Assembly: GCF_921293095.1 (NCBI RefSeq)
Contig: NC_060253.1
Span: 94,939,073-95,003,072 of the forward strand
Source of the DNA: Ischnura elegans
Taxonomy: Eukaryota; Arthropoda; Insecta; Odonata; Coenagrionidae
Length of the DNA: 64,000 bases
Direction: 5' to 3'
Program-made: the position numbers and the translations under genes
In this document: piece by piece, positions 31,301 through 42,970 of the stretch
Layout: the number at the start of each line of letters is the position of its first letter
Position numbering within the stretch: position 1 is the first letter of the stretch
Notes under the pieces: generated by a model
Told to the model about the DNA's origin: nothing
What the model saw: the letters and a program-made list of their open reading frames with translations, nothing else
The model's database searches: none

Positions 31301-32877
31301 GCAATTTTGTGAACTTAAGCACTTTTTCAGAAAGAGTTAATATTTCTGTTCGCCCTTTCATAAGTGCAAATCATTCAAATTTAAAAAAAATGGCTAAGCT
31401 AAAAGCTGGTATAACTGGATTTTTTTAAAGAGGATAGATATTGAGTAAATTTTATTCCCATAACTTTTATCATTCATTTTTATTTTATGTTAAGGAGATA
31501 TATTATTCATTCGTGCCAAACGCATCATAAATAGTGTTAACGAAAGGCACAACAAAGATTATGTTAATCCAATGCGATACATGCTTTCAGTGTCACTTCC
31601 ATGGAATGCCGGATGGTATTTCGTGGGGGACATTAACACAATGATACTAGAACAAAGAAAAGGCATGTTTCATGGAATTTCACGATTGAAGTCACGCACA
31701 AAAATAGCTGCTAATTTAGTGTGAAAAAATCCTGATTTAGCAAAATCATATTTCCATTGATATAGTGGTCTGTTCCGCACAAAAGATTTCAATAGCTGAT
31801 TTTTAGCATCTAAGGCTCTATCCAGGATAATACTGCTCGCAGTTATTAAGAGATTGATAATGTGGCAAGATGCTGAAGTCGTCGTCAATTTACAAATGAT
31901 CACTATATTTTGCTACCAAAGGTTATCCATGTTACAGTTTTGATAAACATAATGCACTTTCTCTCGCTGTAAAGGCGTGAACTGGTTTTAGGGGCGTTGA
32001 AGATGAATTAAAAAAAAGATTTCTGAAGGCCTCTAACTTGGCCTAACATTCCCTAAGGGTCACTATCGACTTCATCTTAGTAAGGGGGGGGGCACGAAAG
32101 GGTTTCGTTTCCGTGCCATTATCGTACCATTAATACCGTCATAAATACCAATAAAGGCTCCTTTCCACCCAGATCCCTCCCTCTGGCAAATTTCCATCGG
32201 AGCAAGTGCAGAGCGCGCGGCAGCGGAAGGTCTAGTTGAACCACATTTGGCGTTAATCCCCTAATACACGAACTTCATCCGTGCATCTCAGCCAGGAGAA
32301 TAAACTTTCCTTGGTCCATTCTGCTAATACGGAAACGATAATTCTTTCTTAAACTACTCAAATGAAATGAAAAAAAGTTAAAAGAGAAAAAAGTAAGACA
32401 CGGGTTGAAATGTACATTCGCAGAAAAAAAATATTTTCAAAAGAGATGAATCGCGAAATACACAAACGCATCTGGATTTTCACTTGATACACAATTGATA
32501 TTTCTTCGCAAATGCATAGGAATTTGAAGTGCAATGGCCATACTGAAGTAATATTTTCCCAAGGATCCTATCTATTGAAAACGTAATATGTTTCCAAAAA
32601 GGATTCAACGACCACCAAGTGTTTATAAAATCGGCTTCTCGGATGGTCGTTGCACTGAAGCCTCCCTTATGGAATCTGGGTTTTTGGAGTTCGAAATTGG
32701 AGTTCGCCATTAGTTTTTAAGACATTTCTTTGTTGAAGTAGTAATGGCATTGTTACTTTACTTCTTGGCGAGGATAATAATGAATACATTATAAATATTA
32801 CAATCAAAGCTGGTAAATAAATAAAGTAATAGGCAACACACTCACTGGTTTAACGGATAAAGTATTTTTAATGTAAG
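28356..32877. other. Long AT-rich stretch, no gene recognised
   Basis: No coding motifs. Local features: a GC-richer part with CpGs at 28560-28830, an A/T-only stretch at 29719-29800, and a G-run with an inverted GGCACGAAA/CCGTGCC pair near 32087-32120. A 107-codon plus-strand frame at 29290-29613 has no family motif. Confidence 0.4.
29719..29800. repeat. Low-complexity AAATAAAT/TTAAATA tract
   Basis: Nearly pure A and T with short AAATAA and TTAAATA repeats. Confidence 0.8.
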
Positions 32878-33150
32878 AAAAGTTACACCTTTACCCTTCT
32901 CGCTCCCCCCTCCTCCACTTCCCCCCTTACTCATCCACCCCTCCACCAACCCCACTCACAGTGATTCTAAACCCAGCTCCAAACTCAACCCCTACCTCCC
33001 CCAACCAACGGCTCCCGGAAATTTCCCTACCCAACCTTCTGCTATATATACTGTCAATTTACCTGCATTTTTCACCTTGATAATGTTACTCTGTAACGAA
33101 ACCATGGTCGGTGTCAATAAATTACTATGTGGAAATAGCAAAGTTGTTGA
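32878..33150 (+). mobile_element. Penelope-like 3' end, second copy
   Basis: Plus-strand match to the 3' part of the element at 11725-13210: C-rich stretch with CCTCCACTTCCCCCC, then CTGCTATATATACTG, the GTTAC/GTAAC stem with GAAACCATGGTCGG, and ACTATGTGGAAATAGCAAAG at the end. Strongly 5'-truncated, non-coding. Two short frames that follow at 33184-33623 show no recognisable domain. Confidence 0.85.
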
Positions 33151-34701
33151 TCCTTCTATTCCTTACAACTTTTCATCAACGCCATGATATCATTTTGGGA
33201 CATGAAGAACCATGACCCTGAATTTCAAGCACACTACAAAAAAAATATTGGCATAAAGGAAATTCATCAAATTATACATAACATTAATTTTTTCGGGACT
33301 CAACCTTCATCTCAAGATCGTCTGGATAGTGATTGTCTCCCAGTCACTGGACTCAGTGCCCTCTCAGGAGCAAGAATAGGAACAACTGATGAGGAGAACC
33401 GATGACAAATTGGGAATCCATGCGATCGACTATTTTTTTCTATCGAAGGAATCACTCCGTAAAAAATCTGGGAATCCCAAACGCTTCACGAGGTTCCGTT
33501 GAGGTGTTCCGAAGAATCACTGAATTAATGCGACTGGTAGAGGAGATCTCGAGGAAGTTTTTTGGTAGACATATAAAAGACGTGAAAGCGATGACTCTGT
33601 GGAGACGTTGCACAAAATTTTGAGCCCTACCAGATACTCAGCCAATGAGGTCAGTTAAGGTATCCAACCATGATCACAGCAGCAGAATCCCGAAAACGCA
33701 TAAACCCACTCGTTAAACAATAAATCCACATTCTACATAAATACATACTTATTGAGGCAATGGTCCCAATCGTATAAAATGTCAATATAGGTAAAGCGGG
33801 AAATATTAATTGAGTGCATTATAGGACAAGAAGTACACCTCGTAAATTTTATTTATAAATGTCCGAGGTACCACAGAATCGGTCATTCCATTCCTTTTTT
33901 AAGATTTTTACTCCTGCTGAATAAGACATTTGACAAAAACTTCTCAGAACAGTCATCTTGAATTTGAACGGAATTCAAAATCTGAGTGCCTCTTTTCAAT
34001 TTGAAATTACGAGCAAATCATAGAAAATGAATCATGTAGGTACACTACTTCCAGCGTAGGCAAAGAATGAAAAATAGATAATTTCTTCCCCAAGAACTAA
34101 ATAATAAAAAATACCTTCCACTTCATCGTTATTTGTTGTATTTTAAGTCCATCCCGCACAAATCGACGCCACATGATATCGATTAAATAAGAGCAGAATG
34201 CCGGGTTGAAAGGAATAGAGAAATAGTATTTACAGCACATATGAGACATAAAGGGCACTTCTCTCCACAAAAGGCAGTAGAAGGACATTGCGTAAAGGTG
34301 CCATGCCCAATAAACAAAGCATATATAGTTTTCATGAAAATGTCAAAAAATGCAACTCTCGTTGTACTACTTACCCCCACAAAAAACGTTTCTCGTCCTA
34401 TTTTTTCCGGAATTGCATTAGAAAATCCGTAATGTATTACAGGTGCTTATGGTTATACCAGCCAGAGCATACAAAATATTCTGATTAACGCTAGAATATA
34501 TATTGATATCTAACGGAGTAACCTCATATTGTGTTTTTTTTATTAAGTGTGGCAAAATCCTTAAATTTACGTTGGTACTTTTTACTAGTACTACCGAATT
34601 TCGGTGGCAATGAGTACTAGCAAGAGCTAGATGTTTATTTACGTCATAAAATATCTTGTAAGCATATATCTTGTTGCGCTAATGGAGATGTAAAAAAAAA
34701 T
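33151..34701. other. No gene or classified repeat recognised
   Basis: Frames at 33184-33405 and 33402-33623 are adjacent and both open, but neither resembles a family I know. AT-rich otherwise. Confidence 0.4.
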
Positions 34702-34934
34702 TTCGTGTTACGAAGGAGGAGAGGGCCCTTCACCAATTTGAACCAATCATCGGGGTTAAATAATGAGCGACTGGATTATGAACCCGACCAACCACTAAAA
34801 AGCCACAAGCCACTGCCCTGCTGACCTTTACCACGTGATCGAGGCTGAAATAGGTCATCGTTACCGCCATGAACAGAAACTGGTTCCTAAACAATAAGTA
34901 CGTGTATCTCACTCATCATGGCCTCGCAGATATA

Positions 34935-35317
34935 CAGGGTGAGCATAAAGCCCTGCCCAGATTATAAAAAAAATATTGCAGAATAACCGTTTGACATAAT
35001 AATTTAAACTTGATGCTGTCACATGGGTCAGTTTTACTAATTCATTTTAAGTCCACTAACGTTATTAAAATTCAATGTGTGCTCCCTTGGTAGCTTGGGG
35101 AACGTCAAAGCAGTATTCCAGTTCCCTCCAGGTGTTTTATGGCATGCGTTTTGTCATAGTACCCACAGTAGTTTTTATCGTAGCCTTTAATTCGTCGACA
35201 TCAGTAATAGGTGTGGTAAATACTGTCCTTGATATAGCCCCAGAAAAAAGTAACTATTTCAAACGGTTATTCTGCGTTAAACTTTTATAATCGGGGTAAC
35301 ACTTGACGCTCACCAAG
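34935..35317 (-). mobile_element. IS630/mariner-type DNA transposon remnant in the array
   Basis: It is bounded by TA on both sides (34933-34934, 35318-35319) with terminal inverted repeats CAGGGTGAGCATAAAG and CTTGGTGAGCGTCAAG (12/16). Comparison with the uninterrupted array units shows the insertion precisely at a TA. The minus strand encodes a transposase C-terminus: FFWGYIKD, then in another frame PITDVDELKATIKTTV, NTWRELEYCFDV and ATKGAHIEF to a stop near 35071. Only the last part of the gene remains. Confidence 0.85.
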
Positions 35318-35501
35318 TACGATACAGGAGTTCAGTCTCATTCGTGGGAGGTCGCCAGTTTCTTGTGAATAATGCTTAGATTTTATAAACATCCAAAAAT
35401 GAAAATCATCGAAGCGTATCTCATGTCGCTTTACTCTGGGTAAAGGAGGTCGTGTTAGGAAGGTGAACGGACCCCCGGACCAATTCAACCCAATCTCGGA
35501 G

Positions 35502-36172
35502 TATCTCAAGCACCTGCAGAGAAGGGAATACATGATGGTATGTGAAAACCATTTTTGCTAAATATCTGATGCTTACGGGTGGTCATATGGGAAGAAAGGA
35601 ATTGGAGCTGAAAACAAGAAACGAGTAAAGGAATTTGTGACGAGAATAGTGGCTTGAGAAGAAAATGTAGAAAGTATTCAATATTGTATAACCCTACCCC
35701 GATACTTGGGATTATAGTACAAGGACTATACCGAAATATTTTGCACAGAATTACCATCCCAATCAAACAGCTGTTCACGGCGATTCCTTGTACTTGTAAC
35801 TTGCATTACATCCATCTAAACCAAAATTTCCCCTATGGCAGTGGCAAAATACCGATGGCGATACCAGTAGAACATTGCAAGTTCATTTTCCTCGTATTTT
35901 TTTGGATACATAGCACAGAAAAAAAATTGAAAGAAAACGGTGCCGCGGGGAAAAAGCCGACCGTATGCAACCCGCATCACGTTTCTATCCCGCTGAGCGG
36001 GTGACGTGATATCACTTCATAAATTTAAAAAATCATAGCTAACAGATTAGAGCCAAGAAAATTGTTTCGTTATTTTTCCTAGCTCTTTTGGCATCCAAGC
36101 ATGCGTTTTGCATTAAAAAACGACAGCCGCACCGGGGGCCGATTTTAAGTTTTACATGGTCAGCATTGAAAG
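35502..36172. other. Unclassified insert splitting the tandem array
   Basis: Non-array DNA between unit 1 and unit 2. It contains a hairpin at 35976-36010 but no visible terminal repeats. A 116-codon plus-strand frame (35654-36004) has no recognisable motif. Confidence 0.5.
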
Positions 36173-36989
36173 TGTTGCATAATGGGCGACTGGATTATGA
36201 ACCGGACCCACCGCCAGCCGAGTAGCCACAACCCTCCGTCCTGCCGACCTTCAGCAGATGCTGGTGAATGAAAGAGGTCGTCGCTAACACCATCAATAGA
36301 AACTGGTTCCCAAACCATAAATACGTGTATCTCACACATTACGGCTCATTGTTAGTATTGAATACGACGTACCGCAGGAGCACATTCTCATTTAAGGGAG
36401 GTCTCCGGTTTCTTGTGACTAATGCTTAGTTATATAAACAGCCTTAAACGAAAATCGTCGAAGTGTGCCTCTTGCTGCTTTACTAAGTGTGCAAAAGAGG
36501 TCATGTTGCGAAGGAGGAAAGGACCCTTCACCAATTAAACCCAACCTCAGGGGTTAAACACTGAACGACTGCCTTATGAACACGATCTACCGCCATCCGA
36601 GTGGCCACAACCCGAACTTCCGGCCGGCCTTCACCAGATGCTTGTGACCGTCATCGCAAACACCACGAATAGAAACTGGTTCCTAAACCTCAATACGTGT
36701 ATCTCACACAGCATGACCTCGCACATAATACGAAATACCGCAAGAGAACATTCTCATCTATGGGAGGTCGACAGCATCTTCTGACTAATGCTTCGTTTTT
36801 ATAAACATCCTAAAATGAAAATCATCGTAGCGCACCTCTTTTTCCGCCGCTGGATAGGCAAAAGAGGTCGTGTTACGAACAGGACCCCGGACCAATTAAA
36901 CCCAACCTCGGGGGTTAAGTAATGAGCGACTGGATAGTGAACCCGACCACGCAGATGGCCACAACCCACCATCCTGCCACCAGATGGTC

Positions 36990-37440
36990 GCGACTGCGAG
37001 AGAAGTTAAGGTGTTCTCCGCCGCAAAAGGTACACCACGTGGCGACCCATTCATTCCGTGAACGATTCTGGCTCTCGCGCGGCCCACCGGCGACGACCCG
37101 CTCCCCACACCCTGGTCGCCCCACTTAAAACCCTCGGCATTCCCCCAAAAAGACCCTCCCCCACTTCCTCACCCCCGTCTCTCCCACTTCCGCGATCCCC
37201 TCTTACCGCCATTCCTACCTCAACTCTCTCCCTCTCCCTCCACAGCATCCCGAAACACAAAAAAAGAAAACGTGGCCCCAATTTTTTCTTCCTCTCCGAA
37301 ACCCCTTTCCCCTCGGCCAACGCTTCCTCCCCTTATCTCCCCGCCGACCCCTCTGTCCCCTGACTTCGCTGCTGCGGGGACATGACCCCTTGGAGATCCC
37401 CCCCCCCCCTTCACCTGCCCTACTACACTCATAGCGTCTA
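36990..37440. other. GC-rich, C-rich CpG-containing island
   Basis: Abruptly GC-rich and pyrimidine-biased on the plus strand, with a run of CCCCCCCCCC near 37400 and many CpGs. Long overlapping frames on both strands here result from lack of stops in GC-rich DNA. Could be a promoter or first-exon region, or part of a repeat, but nothing decides it. Confidence 0.45.
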
Positions 37441-38432
37441 CACCTACACGCTGAATTGTCACAGAGCTATTGGCAAGGACTGTAAAGTCGGGTTGTTGTA
37501 ATGAATTAATGAAATATTAAACCACACCTTAAGAGGTGGCATCATTCTTCTCCGCCGGTTGTATTTTTTGCATATTTTTTGCGACGAATTACTCCTTTCA
37601 AACTTAATCTGTTTTCTAGAAATTTTTGAGAAGATTTTATTAACAGTACTATCTCAAATAAAAAATTCACGTTTGACGAAATAACAAGGTAAAAGTTTCC
37701 AATCGAGATAAGGACAAAAGTGGCCAAGGTCATAATCTAAACACCCAGATAATTTTAAGAAGATGGGGAAAATTTAAAATGTGTAATACGTTGCCGAAAG
37801 TAAGGCTAATTGACGGGAAGCGAGCCGTACTCTAAACAAAAAATCACCTTCACGCCTCTTGAGCATTTCATAAAAAAATATCTTCAACCTCAAACGTAAA
37901 AATATACGCCCCCTCATAAATTTTTTTATTGAAGCACTTCCCCAAACATCAACCCAGACCACTGATATCCCACTTGTTACACGTCTCACTGAGGAGCCCT
38001 TTCATAACGTGGATTTTAGCAAGGTGCTTAGAGTGGCAATAGAAATTAGCCAAAAATGAAGGCCAACTGGGCGTCATCTTAAGCTACGCATTCACAGAAG
38101 AGTGCCAAAAAAACTGCTTTGAAATTGAGTTTTCCCGTAAGCTGGGTGGATTTCATAATTTGGAGCTCTTTGCTCCATTTCATAATTACAACCACGTAAT
38201 TTCCTAGATGTCCTCTTCGATAATTCACGATTTGAGTGGGCAAAAAAGGAAGAATGCTTACTAAATAATTGGCTGAGTGTGCTTAGTAAAAATGAGATAA
38301 TTCGAAGGCGATGAAACCCAACTCTAATAAAATCCGTTATTTTAACCAGGTTCTGCGCCAGATGTCTCCGATTTACGACGCATCTGTCTTACTGTTACAT
38401 GCATCTCACGTTAAGTACTCCCTACTAGTTGT
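37441..38432. other. No gene or classified repeat recognised
   Basis: AT-rich DNA before the first mariner fragment. Confidence 0.4.
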
Positions 38433-38761
38433 CTTCAGTGCGAGTTTTAACTCCATGCAACTAACAAATTATTTTTGACAACGCCATCAGTGAAGCTTTG
38501 TTTTTGTTGTGTTTTACAAAAATGGAGCATCGGAATTTAGAGCTACGCTGTGCGATAAAGTCTTTTATTAAACTTGGTGGATCCGTGAGTGTGACTTTTG
38601 AAAAGTTGAAACTGGCCAATGGGGAACATAGCTTTTCAAGAGCACAAGTTTCCCATCGGCATAAATCATTTTTGGAAGGCCTACAATACGTTGAAGATGA
38701 ACCTCTTTTAGGAAGACCGTCAACTTCAAAAACTAACGAAAACGTTGGAAGTGTGAGGGCT
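38433..38761 (+). mobile_element. Mariner fragment encoding the transposase N-terminus
   Basis: Closely similar to the reverse complement of 39435-40398 from CTTCAGTGCGAG to GTGAGGGCTC, then stops abruptly. The frame from 38522 reads MEHRNLELRCAIKSFIKLGG, FSRAQVSHRHKSFLEG and EDEPLLGRPSTS, the helix-turn-helix half of a mariner transposase. Both termini and the DDD catalytic domain are missing. Confidence 0.88.
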
Positions 38762-39434
38762 CACTCTGAATTTTCCCTAAACCGACAACACCAACTCCGG
38801 ATTAATATGTAAAAAAATCAAAAAGTAAACACGAAACAGATAAAGGTATTTTGATTTTGAATGTTACTATTTTTGTCTCCATGTTCCTGGGTTTCACCGC
38901 GTGGATTTTCTCAGGAACCCAGAAACCCAGGAACATGGAGACATCATCTAGACAACGCCGCGGAAAACTACGCATCAACGTTACTATTTTTTTTTGAACT
39001 AGTAAAGTTAGAATTGCCCAATTCTTTAACCATATTTTAAGGGATCCTTTTAACCAGGTGTGACTAACCTTCGGCCCATGGAACATGCGATGGTGGTCTG
39101 CGAAGCTAATTCGTTTTATAATTGGTAATTGCAAAATTTTGGGAATTAAAGTAAATTTTGTATGAGCTCTGTCCCGCGAGATTCAGCTTCATATGAAGTT
39201 TAGCCTTCGGGAGGAAAAGGATGGGCACCAGCGATTTAAGCCTTACGGACGAACTACTAAGGTAATCACTTGCGTAATTATTTTGCTTCTCTTGCAAATA
39301 CTCTTGCCGTCGCTTTTTACATCATTTCACATATAGCGTTAAAAATCTTAAATATAAACTTTGGTTAAAATATAAACGTTGTTTTTAACCGTTATTATCA
39401 ATACGTAATTTAAATTTCGTCGAGTATGCACACA
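38762..39434. other. Spacer between mariner copies, with a hairpin
   Basis: Holds the perfect inverted repeat described at 38874-38943 but no coding motif. Confidence 0.5.
38874..38943. repeat. Perfect 22-bp inverted repeat
   Basis: 38874-38895 (TGTCTCCATGTTCCTGGGTT plus TC) is the exact reverse complement of 38922-38943, with a 26-base loop. The loop ends in AGGAACCCA, a partial third copy of the arm. Confidence 0.97.
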
Positions 39435-40398
39435 CGAGGTGTGTTAGAAAACTAATGAGACTGATTTTGTACTATCTTAAGTTTTTCAAAAAATATTGTT
39501 AACCCCTTCAAACTAGTTCCCTCACGCAGCTATATACCGGCAGAGTCGTTGTTCCCACGTTTAGCAACAGCGTTGGAAGTCTTCAATTAGCATGGCTTTT
39601 AAACTGGTCAGTCACAGTCTTTTGAATGTTCTCCAGAGTTCCAAAAGAATGTACTTTGAGAGCATGTTTCAAATGTGGGAAAAGGAAAAAGTTGTAAGGA
39701 CTTAATTTAGGTGAATAGAGAGGTTTAGGAACAACAGCGATGCATTTAGAGGTCAAAATTTACCAATGGAAATGGCCGTGTGACACGGGGAATTGTCATG
39801 GCGAAGCATCCACTAGTCTGCAATGTCTGGTTTCACATTAAATACTCTTGGCAGAAATATTTCGGATGTTCAAATTGCCCGTCAAAATTTGATGCATGTT
39901 GAAAGTGTTTAAATTTAACTGTTCACTCATCATTCTTAATGTTAAACGACGGTCTGAGCTAACAAGAGCCCTCACACTTCCAACGTTTTCGTTAGTTTTT
40001 GAAGTTGAAGGTCTTCCTAAGAGAGGTTCATCTTCAACGTATTGTCGGCCTTCCAAAAATGGTTTGTGCCAATGGAAAACTTGTGCTCTTGAAAAGCTAT
40101 GTTCCCCATTGGCCAGTTTCAACTTTTCAAAAGTCACACTCACGGATCCACCAAGTTTAATAAAAGACTTTATCGCACAGCGTAGCTCTAAATTCCGATG
40201 CTCCATTTTTGTAGCACACAACAAAAACACAGCTTCACTGATGGCGCTGTCAAAAATAATTTGTTAGTTGTATGGAGTTAAAGCTCGCACTGAAGAAGTG
40301 GAAGAGATGAATAAATCGGTCTATTGTAGGTCGGTATACTCAACGTTGCTATTTCCTCCGCAGTATTGCCAGTCTCATTACTTCTCTCACACACCCCG
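39435..40398 (-). mobile_element. Mariner element, internally deleted
   Basis: A 964-bp element with 29-bp terminal inverted repeats (CGAGGTGTGTTAGAAAACTA and CGGGGTGTGTGAGAGAAGTA, 25/29 overall). TA follows on the right (40399-40400); the left has CA, probably a mutated TA. The minus-strand gene starts at ATG 40206, with MEHRNLELRCAIKSFIKLGG, SRAQVFHWHKPFLEGRQYVE and SSDRRLTLRMMSEQLNLNTF. After QILTGNLNIRN it jumps to HDNSPCHTAISI near 39800 and then FFLFPHLKHALKVHSFGTLE in shifted frames. The first catalytic Asp region (about 100 residues) is missing, so this copy is dead. Confidence 0.92.
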
Positions 40399-41774
40399 TA
40401 TAATGAAAGGTTAAATATATGTTATTGTCAGTACATATTCATATTCTATGTGATAGAAGGTGAGGAATTACATGAAATTTAATTTGCGACATTACGAACT
40501 GGAGGAATTAATTTATTAAAAAGGTCTAAGAAGGGCATCGTCAAGTAAGGTTTGTTTCTACGGTAGCATAAGCATTTTTTAATACAAAAGTTATTGGGAA
40601 AAGAAAGAAAACCAGCGTCAGTGTTCCACAAGATAAAATATTATTTTTTATAGTTCTGGTACCTTGAAGCACTATTCTCTTTTTAGCTGAAAATTTTATC
40701 CCATTACTTAACCTCTTTAATTTTTACTGTATTCTTGGATAATAATGGCTAATAAAAGAACTTTTTACAGCCTAAGGTGACAGCTGGAATGTCCTAGAAA
40801 CAGGAATGTCACGAATTTTGGCTTATAGATGTGAGAAGAAATGACCCGTCCAAATTCAGGAACCGAAATGAAAAATAGCAGACTTGGTGGGAAGAAATAA
40901 TGGGCGCCTCATTATAGCGCCAATCAACTTGATGAGAAGTAGGCGATCCACTGGAAAGCTCTTCGTTGAGCAACCACGTGTGGACCAAGTTTCTACCAAT
41001 TACGCTCAATATTACTGTTATTCAAATCAGATTTGAATAGTTAATATTATACCAGTCCCGCTCATCATTTAAGGATGAGGAAAGAGAAAGATGAGCATGA
41101 ATTGACAGGTAAGACTTAAAACTAGAGAAGGTGAAGTTCCGTAGAACAAATAAATAAGATATTTAATAACTGTGATGGTGCCAGACTCAACTTCACAGAA
41201 GCCTATCAATATTTACAATGTATAACGAATATAAAATATTTGTACTATTAGCAAAAACTTGTTATGGTAAATAACATTATTGCTTGTGGCGTAGTATTTT
41301 CGCATAAATTTATTAAATTTGGGCGATTTCTGCTCTCGCGTAATTCGCTCAAAAATAGCATTACTTCAATGCATGAACTCTGCTTTCCAGTTCAACACAT
41401 ACAAATCGTCATAATTTATAAAATCCCCTTTCAGTACTCTTTTTTTCGTCAGCATTTGACGGAAGAAGACTGGAGGAAAGGTAGGCACTTGAGATGAGGA
41501 ATTGGAACAGATGAGGATCCTGAGAGAGGTACCTATAATCGGATGACGGCATCACAGCACGAAAAATTAATTCTGTTGAATCTACTATCACGATGATGCG
41601 TCTCGAGCAGAGGTTTACGTTTGAACCTTCTTTTGATTGCTCGGGTGACCCCATTCTCTCTTTGACTCATCTCCTTGTATCTACTCTTCCGATCTAAAAA
41701 TATAATTATGGACATTTGATCACAAATTTTAAAGGGAACCTGAACAAGTATCCAAGCATGCAGCGAATTTGCAT
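40399..41774. other. No gene or classified repeat recognised
   Basis: AT-rich. Short frames on both strands without motifs. Confidence 0.4.
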
Positions 41775-42285
41775 GATTTAAAATCAATTGAAGTCACTGT
41801 CACTGGCTGATTATGGTTTTGAAATAAAATTCATAAAATATAGCGCGTACGGTACACGTTCATGTCTCTTAAATTATATTTATTACATATTGAGAAACGA
41901 GAAATTACTGTAAAGTCATCAACGCCGAACAGTCCGATATGATCGATGAGTTTTTCGATAGTTAGTGTCGAGTCCAGCGCTGTCGTAAGATCCTCCTCCA
42001 GCTAATATAATAATTAATTTGATATAAGTTAATTAAACCAGTAATAATATGATTTAAAATCAATTGAAGCCAATATAAACTGCCGATTAAAGTTTTAAAA
42101 TAAAAATCATAAAATATACGGCGTAAAGCACACATTTAGGTCCCTTAAATTATATTTATTATTTCTTGAGTAATGAGAAATTACACAAAAGTTATCAACC
42201 CCGAACAGGTAGATATGATCGATAAGTACTGAGATTACGAGTGTCGAGGCCATTGCTACCGGGAGAGATCCTCCTCAAGGTAATA
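41775..42285. repeat. Tandem duplication, unit 276 bp
   Basis: GATTTAAAATCAATTGAAG occurs at 41775 and 42051. The following about 235 bp align through CTTAAATTATATTTATTA, ATATGATCGAT and AGATCCTCCTC with many substitutions. Old two-copy duplication, non-coding. Confidence 0.9.
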
Positions 42286-42970
42286 GGATCGTTCCTTTCC
42301 CAATTATGCCTGTGGGCTCTCTCTAAAAGATGTAGCTAATAATATAGAACGCGACTGAGAAAACCGCATAAACTGAAACGAGGTCCCAAGACGACAAAGT
42401 CGTATTTTATTTCGGATGCAAACTGCGCAGCAAAAAGTGTTTCAAACCTAATTCCTCGCTGGTTAAATAAAAAGAATGGGGATATTTTTCACGTGAAGCA
42501 TCTCGTAAAAACACGAAGCCAAGCTTTTAGAATGTAGTTAGAGCGACAGCTGGAATGCTCACATAAAAATTTGACGCACGAATTTTTGTAATAGCTAAAT
42601 TTACGTCCTTTAGGTTGATACACTGCTCCCACTAATTGATGATTGGAACAAGTATTTCTAAAAGAGGAGCTAACTAAAAAAAGAAAGACGAGGAAACTGA
42701 TATTCCATAATAAATCAAGCCAAAAACTTCGAACAAAAAAGTCCGTAATTTCTTTTCTACCTTAAATAGAATCAATATGTCTATCATTGATAGTGCATCG
42801 CCTGCGAATTTATTTATCACATATGAATCGATACATATATTAATCCTCTATTAGTACGAGTAAATAATATTCTGGCTAGTGTCTTGAGAACATTTATTTT
42901 ATGTTATTCCATCAAATCACACCAGAGTTTAAAAACAAATTCATATTTCCACGTATCGTATGCATGCGGA
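42286..42970. other. No gene or classified repeat recognised
   Basis: AT-rich spacer between two tandem duplications. Confidence 0.4.

Larger units (their letters stand above)
34702..36990. repeat. Satellite-like tandem array, units about 360 bp, interrupted twice
   Basis: The anchor G/ACGACTGG-TTATGAAC recurs at 34766, 36186, 36565 and 36926, giving spacings of 379 and 361 for the last three. The first unit has the same length (about 357) once the 383-bp insertion at 34935-35317 is removed. Units share CGTGTTACGAAGGAGG, AACCCAACCTCGGGGGTTAA, AGAAACTGGTTCCTAAAC, ACGTGTATCTCACAC and GGGAGGTCGCCAGTTTC in order. Units are diverged by roughly a fifth. The segment 35502-36172 does not belong to the array. 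Confidence 0.9.

Noticed and set aside
33184-33623. Two adjoining plus-strand frames after the Penelope tail
   Set aside because: I tested them as Penelope or host-gene coding and saw no motif. Kept only as unexplained sequence.
37051-37462. Open frames of 80-101 codons in the 37-kb GC-rich island
   Set aside because: Composition-driven and overlapping on both strands, with no motif or supporting splice site.
39896-40267. 123-codon plus-strand frame
   Set aside because: Antisense shadow of the mariner transposase N-terminus.
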